From NCBI RefSeq assembly GCF_003075525.1, contig NZ_QDDR01000020.1, positions 1 to 43,910 on the forward strand: 43,910 bases of DNA, in the 5' to 3' direction. Within the stretch, counting starts at the first letter, position 1; each line of letters opens with the position of its first letter. A program made the position numbers and the translations under genes. The stretch comes from Pararhodobacter aggregans (lineage in GTDB: Bacteria; Pseudomonadota; Alphaproteobacteria; Rhodobacterales; Rhodobacteraceae). Below are positions 40,474 through 43,910 of this stretch, piece by piece. The notes below the pieces were generated by a model, which saw only the letters and a program-made list of their open reading frames with translations, made no database searches and had not been told where the DNA came from.

Positions 40474-42786
40474 ATGACCGATACGCCCCCCGAAGAACCC
40501 CCCATCGAGACCCCGCTTGACGCGCCCCTGGCCGAGCCCCTGCGCCGGGCCCTCGGCGAGCGCTATCTGCAATACGCGCTGTCGACGATCATGCACCGGG
40601 CGCTGCCCGATGCCCGCGACGGGTTGAAGCCGGTCCACCGGCGGATCCTGTTCGCCATGCGGGAACTGCGGCTGACCGCCAGCGGCGGGTTCCGCAAATC
40701 CGCCAAGATCTCGGGCGATGTGATGGGCAATTATCACCCCCATGGCGATGCGGCGATCTATGACGCGATGGCGCGTCTGGCGCAGGATTTCAACGTCCGC
40801 TATCCGCTGGTTGATGGCCAGGGCAACTTCGGCAACATCGACGGCGACAACCCCGCCGCCAGCCGCTACACCGAGGCCCGCCTGACCGCCGCCGCCGAGG
40901 CGCTGCTGGAGGGCCTGGCCGAGAACGCGGTCGATTTCCGCCCGAACTATGACGGCACGCTGGAAGAGCCGATCGTCCTGCCGGCGGCTTTCCCGAACCT
41001 GCTGGCCAATGGCTCCAGCGGCATCGCGGTCGGCATGGCGACCAACATTCCGCCGCATAACCTCGATGAGCTTGTCACCGGCTGTCAGGCGCTGATCCGC
41101 AACCCGGACCTGCCCGACGAGGATCTGGTCGAGATGATCCCCGGCCCCGATTTCCCCACCGGCGGGGTGATCGTGGAGCCGCGCGCCTCGATCCTGGAAA
41201 GCTATCGCACCGGCCGCGGCGCCTTCCGCCTGCGCGCCCGCTGGAATGTCGAGGATCTGGGCCGCGGCACCTGGCAGGTCGTGGTCACCGAGATCCCCTA
41301 TCAGGTGCCGAAGTCGAAGCTGATCGAGAAACTGGCCGAGGTCATCCAGCTGAAGAAGGTGCCGCTTCTGGCCGATGTCCGCGACGAATCGGCCGATGAC
41401 GTGCGCATCGTGCTGGAGCCGCGCTCGAAGAACGTGGACGCGGAACAGATGATGGGCATGCTGATGCGGGTGACGGATCTGGAGATCCGCTTCTCGCTCA
41501 ACATGAACGTGCTGATCGACGGCCGGACCCCCAAGGTCTGTTCGCTGCGCGAAGTGCTGCGCGCCTTCCTCGACCACCGGCGCGAGGTGCTGCAGCGCCG
41601 CTCGCAGCACCGGCTGGACAAGATCGACCACCGGCTGGAAGTGCTGGAAGGCTTCATCATCGCCTTCCTCAACCTCGACCGGGTGATCGACATCATCCGC
41701 TATGACGAGGATCCCAAGGCCGCGCTGATGCGCGAGGAATGGGACCGGAAATTCAAGCGCGCCACCTCGGAGGCCGATTACAAGTCGCCCCCGGCGTCGG
41801 ATGGCGAACTGACCGAGGTGCAGGCCGAAGCCATCCTCAACATGCGCCTGCGCAGCCTGCGCCGGCTGGAGGAGATGGAGCTCAGGCGCGAGCGCGACGA
41901 GCTGATGAAGGAACGTCAGGAGCTGCAGGACCTGCTGGACGATCCCGGCCTGCAATGGACCCGCATCGCCCAGGAGCTGGAGAAGGTGCGCGACCAGTTC
42001 GGCATGGGCACGCGGCTGGGTGCCCGGCGCTCGACCTTCGCCGAGGCGGCCGAGGCCGAGGTGCTGGCGCCCGAAGCGATGATCGAGCGCGAGCCGATCA
42101 CCGTGGTCTGTTCGAAAATGGGCTGGATCCGGGCGATGAAGGGCCATGTCGCGCTGGATACCGAGTTCAAGTTCAAGGACGGCGACGAGGGCTCTTTCGC
42201 CCTGCATGCCGAGACGACGGACAAGATCGTCATTTTCGGCTCGAACGGGCGCTTCTACACGCTGCTGGGCGCCAATCTGCCCGGCGGGCGGGGGATGGGC
42301 GAGCCGGTGCGGCTGATGGTCGACCTGCCGAACGAGGCGCAGATCCTCGACCTCTTCGTGCATCAGCCGGGGGTGCGGATGATCGTCGCCTCGACCGATG
42401 GTGACGGCTTCATCGTGCCCGGCGACGAGTTGCTGGCCCAGACCCGGGCGGGCAAGCAGGTGCTGAACCTGCGCGAGGGGGCGCGGGCGCTGGTCTGCAA
42501 GCCGGTCTCGGGCGATCACGTCGCCTGCGTCGGCGAGAACCGCAAGATGCTGGTCTTCGCGCTGGACGAATTGCCCGAGATGAATCGCGGCAAGGGCGTC
42601 AGGCTGCAGAAGTTCAAGGACGGCGGCCTGTCGGACCTGACGACGCTGACCCTGGCCCAGGGGCTGAGCTGGAAGGACCCGGCCGGGCGCACCCGGACCG
42701 AGACCGACCTCGGCGAATGGCTGGCCAAGCGCGCCACCGCCGGACGCATGGCCCCGCGCGGCTTCCCGCGTGACAACAGGTTCTAG
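40474..42786 (+). CDS. parC: DNA topoisomerase IV subunit A
   Basis: 770 residues. The DNA-cleaving subunit of the type IIA topoisomerase that decatenates chromosomes, acting with ParE. It has [19 protein letters not shown], the winged-helix/QRDR region [18 protein letters not shown], the catalytic tyrosine in [10 protein letters not shown] (Y132), the [13 protein letters not shown]-type motif (here [16 protein letters not shown]), a long coiled coil and C-terminal blades. At the quinolone-determining positions equivalent to E. coli S80 and E84 it has A93 and D97. The length (about 750-780) and simple C-terminal part favour ParC over GyrA. No clear SD precedes the ATG; a tiny ORF ends nine bases upstream (40405-40464). 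Confidence 0.95.
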   Translation: MTDTPPEEPPIETPLDAPLAEPLRRALGERYLQYALSTIMHRALPDARDGLKPVHRRILFAMRELRLTASGGFRKSAKISGDVMGNYHPHGDAAIYDAMARLAQDFNVRYPLVDGQGNFGNIDGDNPAASRYTEARLTAAAEALLEGLAENAVDFRPNYDGTLEEPIVLPAAFPNLLANGSSGIAVGMATNIPPHNLDELVTGCQALIRNPDLPDEDLVEMIPGPDFPTGGVIVEPRASILESYRTGRGAFRLRARWNVEDLGRGTWQVVVTEIPYQVPKSKLIEKLAEVIQLKKVPLLADVRDESADDVRIVLEPRSKNVDAEQMMGMLMRVTDLEIRFSLNMNVLIDGRTPKVCSLREVLRAFLDHRREVLQRRSQHRLDKIDHRLEVLEGFIIAFLNLDRVIDIIRYDEDPKAALMREEWDRKFKRATSEADYKSPPASDGELTEVQAEAILNMRLRSLRRLEEMELRRERDELMKERQELQDLLDDPGLQWTRIAQELEKVRDQFGMGTRLGARRSTFAEAAEAEVLAPEAMIEREPITVVCSKMGWIRAMKGHVALDTEFKFKDGDEGSFALHAETTDKIVIFGSNGRFYTLLGANLPGGRGMGEPVRLMVDLPNEAQILDLFVHQPGVRMIVASTDGDGFIVPGDELLAQTRAGKQVLNLREGARALVCKPVSGDHVACVGENRKMLVFALDELPEMNRGKGVRLQKFKDGGLSDLTTLTLAQGLSWKDPAGRTRTETDLGEWLAKRATAGRMAPRGFPRDNRF

Positions 42787-42806
42787 GCGTCCTGCTTCGG
42801 GGCAGT

Positions 42807-42824
42807 CGGGGGGTCCGCCCCCCG
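42807..42824 (+). terminator. Hairpin after parC
   Basis: CGGGGGG (42807-42813), loop TCCG, CCCCCCG (42818-42824), 20 bases after the stop. No T run. Confidence 0.45.
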
Positions 42825-42881
42825 GCGTTGCCATGAAACCCCCGATCCGCTAAGCCTTTGCCGACGAGGAAAGGGATTCCC

Positions 42882-43574
42882 ATGGCGATTGCGCACTTCC
42901 TGACGAAAACCCTGGCCCCGCTGGGCCTGGCGGCGCTGATCGCCGGCTGTTCGGCCAGTGGCGAGGATGTCGGCGTGATGCGTCCTGAACTGGGCGATTT
43001 CCGGCTGTGCTACAACATCGTCACCACCAATGACGCGGTGCAGGGCCCCCTCTCGCGCGAGGCCGATGTCGAGGTCTTCGCCGACCGGATCCGCGACGAG
43101 ATCGACCGCCGCTTCAGCCGCTACGAGGGCGACCGCCTCTATCACCTGGCGCTGCATCTCGATGCCTATGTGCTGGCCGTGCCGGGCATCCCGCTGGTCG
43201 CCTCGCCCCGCTCGGCGCTGATCGTCTCGGCCAATGTCTGGGACGATGCGCTGGGACGGCCGCTGAACGAGGAACCCCAGCAATTCACCGTGCTGGAAAG
43301 CGCGGGCGGCTCGGCCATCGTCGGCTCCGGCCTGACGATGAGTGCCGAGGAACAGATGACCATGCTGTCGCAGAACGCGGCACTGAGGATCGAAACCTGG
43401 CTGGCCGAGCATCCCGAATGGTTCACCCAGCCCGGGGATCTGCCCGAAACCCGCGAGACCACGGGACCGACGGCGCCCGCCCCGACCCCGGCGGCCGCGC
43501 CCACCGCGCCCGGCACGACCGCGGCCGCGGCGGGGGCTGAAACCGGGGCCACCGCGACCTGCGGGCGGCGCTGA
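42882..43574 (+). CDS. Putative lipoprotein of unknown function
   Basis: 230 residues. The N-terminal signal ends in a lipobox, LAALIAGC, with lipidated C23, so it should be membrane-anchored and face the periplasm. The middle is a mixed alpha/beta region (DFRLCYNIVTTNDAV, YHLALHLDAYVLAVPGIPLVASPRSALIVSANVWDD) that I do not recognise as a named domain. The C-terminal 35 residues are Ala/Thr/Pro-rich and probably disordered (PTAPAPTPAAAPTAPGTT). The start at 42882 has GAGGAAAGG upstream. It is located between parC and tuf and is probably transcribed alone. Confidence 0.8.
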   Translation: MAIAHFLTKTLAPLGLAALIAGCSASGEDVGVMRPELGDFRLCYNIVTTNDAVQGPLSREADVEVFADRIRDEIDRRFSRYEGDRLYHLALHLDAYVLAVPGIPLVASPRSALIVSANVWDDALGRPLNEEPQQFTVLESAGGSAIVGSGLTMSAEEQMTMLSQNAALRIETWLAEHPEWFTQPGDLPETRETTGPTAPAPTPAAAPTAPGTTAAAAGAETGATATCGRR

Positions 43575-43661
43575 CGCGACGTCGCCCCGGCCCCGTCCCG
43601 GCAGGCAGGCGGGCGGGGCCCCGGGACAGGCGGAATCTCGGCCCGAAATGTCCCAACCCGC

Positions 43662-43690
43662 TTGATTTTTCCGGTTTCGGCCAGTAGGAC
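43662..43690 (+). promoter_or_regulatory. Probable tuf promoter
   Basis: TTGATT (43662-43667), exact 17-base spacer, TAGGAC (43685-43690). Two GC hairpins follow in the leader: GCGGGG-TAAT-CCCCGC (43713-43728) and a second GCGGGG/CCCCGC around 43750. The leader to the tuf ATG is about 100 bases. Confidence 0.6.
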
Positions 43691-43796
43691 GCGCGCGACG
43701 CGGCCCGCCGAAACGCGGGGTAATCCCCGCCGCGATCGACACCTGAACGGGCGGGGTCCCCCCGCCGCGCCGACCTAGACTCGAGGAGAAGCCATC

Positions 43797-43910
43797 ATGG
43801 CGAAGGCAAAGTTTGAACGGACGAAACCGCACGTTAACATCGGCACGATCGGCCACGTTGACCACGGCAAGACCACGCTGACCGCGGCGATCACGAAATA
43901 CTTCGGCGAT
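43797..43910 (+). CDS. tuf: Elongation factor Tu, 5' end only
   Basis: The first 38 codons, [20 protein letters not shown] then [18 protein letters not shown], are unmistakable EF-Tu with the complete G1 motif [10 protein letters not shown]-Tu carries aminoacyl-tRNA to the ribosome. The gene runs off the right edge. The ribosome binding site is GAGGAG about nine bases upstream. Rhodobacterales often carry two tuf copies; whether this is tufA or tufB cannot be told from this side. Confidence 0.98.
   Translation, partial: MAKAKFERTKPHVNIGTIGHVDHGKTTLTAAITKYFGD

Noticed and set aside
40429-42834. 801-codon antisense open frame opposite parC
   Set aside because: A shadow of parC, with low-complexity His/Arg/Gly content and no recognisable domain.

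Overview
The window is high-GC DNA (roughly 65-70% G+C by eye) from an alphaproteobacterium, most likely a member of the Rhodobacterales (Rhodobacteraceae/Paracoccaceae). The support is gene content and order (metR/metF divergent pair, coaBC-dut-moeB string, DUF1150 next to Hsp20, meaB, a DMSP-lyase-type cupin, curli-type protein), a tRNA-Phe of the type usual in this group, -10 promoter elements of TAGGAC type, and dispersed intergenic repeats with the core GAGGATATTT-GGAGAACAAAGAT. Most of the window is ordinary chromosomal housekeeping DNA. No phage, IS element, CRISPR array or plasmid function was seen.

Layout. 1-1800: 3' end of a curlin-repeat protein, a formylglycine-generating enzyme and a convergent cupin. 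1800-6240: a structured intergenic region with a second copy of the serA 3' end, then serA and serC (minus) and divergent serB, the whole phosphorylated serine pathway. 6300-10310: HerA/YjgR-like ATPase, VOC protein, a secreted alpha/beta-hydrolase-fold protein without the nucleophile, an EamA permease. 10451-12880: tRNA-Phe, a decayed thiamine-diphosphate enzyme gene and an aldehyde dehydrogenase. 13380-16620: Hsp20-DUF1150 under a probable heat-shock promoter, DUF465 protein, two related small secreted proteins, an rRNA methyltransferase. 16730-23270: purEK, quinone oxidoreductase, cyclase/carboxymuconolactone-decarboxylase pair, sirtuin, metR and metF. 23440-28910: coaBC-dut-moeB, pncA, LysR regulator and a second EamA permease. 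29065-33318: two adjacent secreted multidomain proteins. 33478-43910: meaB, rpmB, GNAT, hotdog hydratase, aroC, hrpB, parC, a lipoprotein and the start of tuf.

The least ordinary locus is 29065-33318. Two exported proteins share a beta-rich domain of about 130 residues with four cysteines (five copies in the first protein, cysteine spacing exactly 36-36-48 in each; one copy in the second) joined to cysteine-free LCCL domains (one and two copies). No enzyme motif is visible. They look like a pair of extracellular adhesive or ligand-binding proteins, and their function is unknown to me.

Other points worth attention are the serA tail duplication, the double palindrome between serC and serA, the composite multi-hairpin intergenic element (two long copies, one partial copy, two cores), the tRNA-Phe-adjacent pseudogene, the serine-less hydrolase, and a tiny ORF supplied by the dispersed repeat just before parC. 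All calls come from reading the sequence. No similarity search was possible, so family names rest on recognised motifs and remembered family features.
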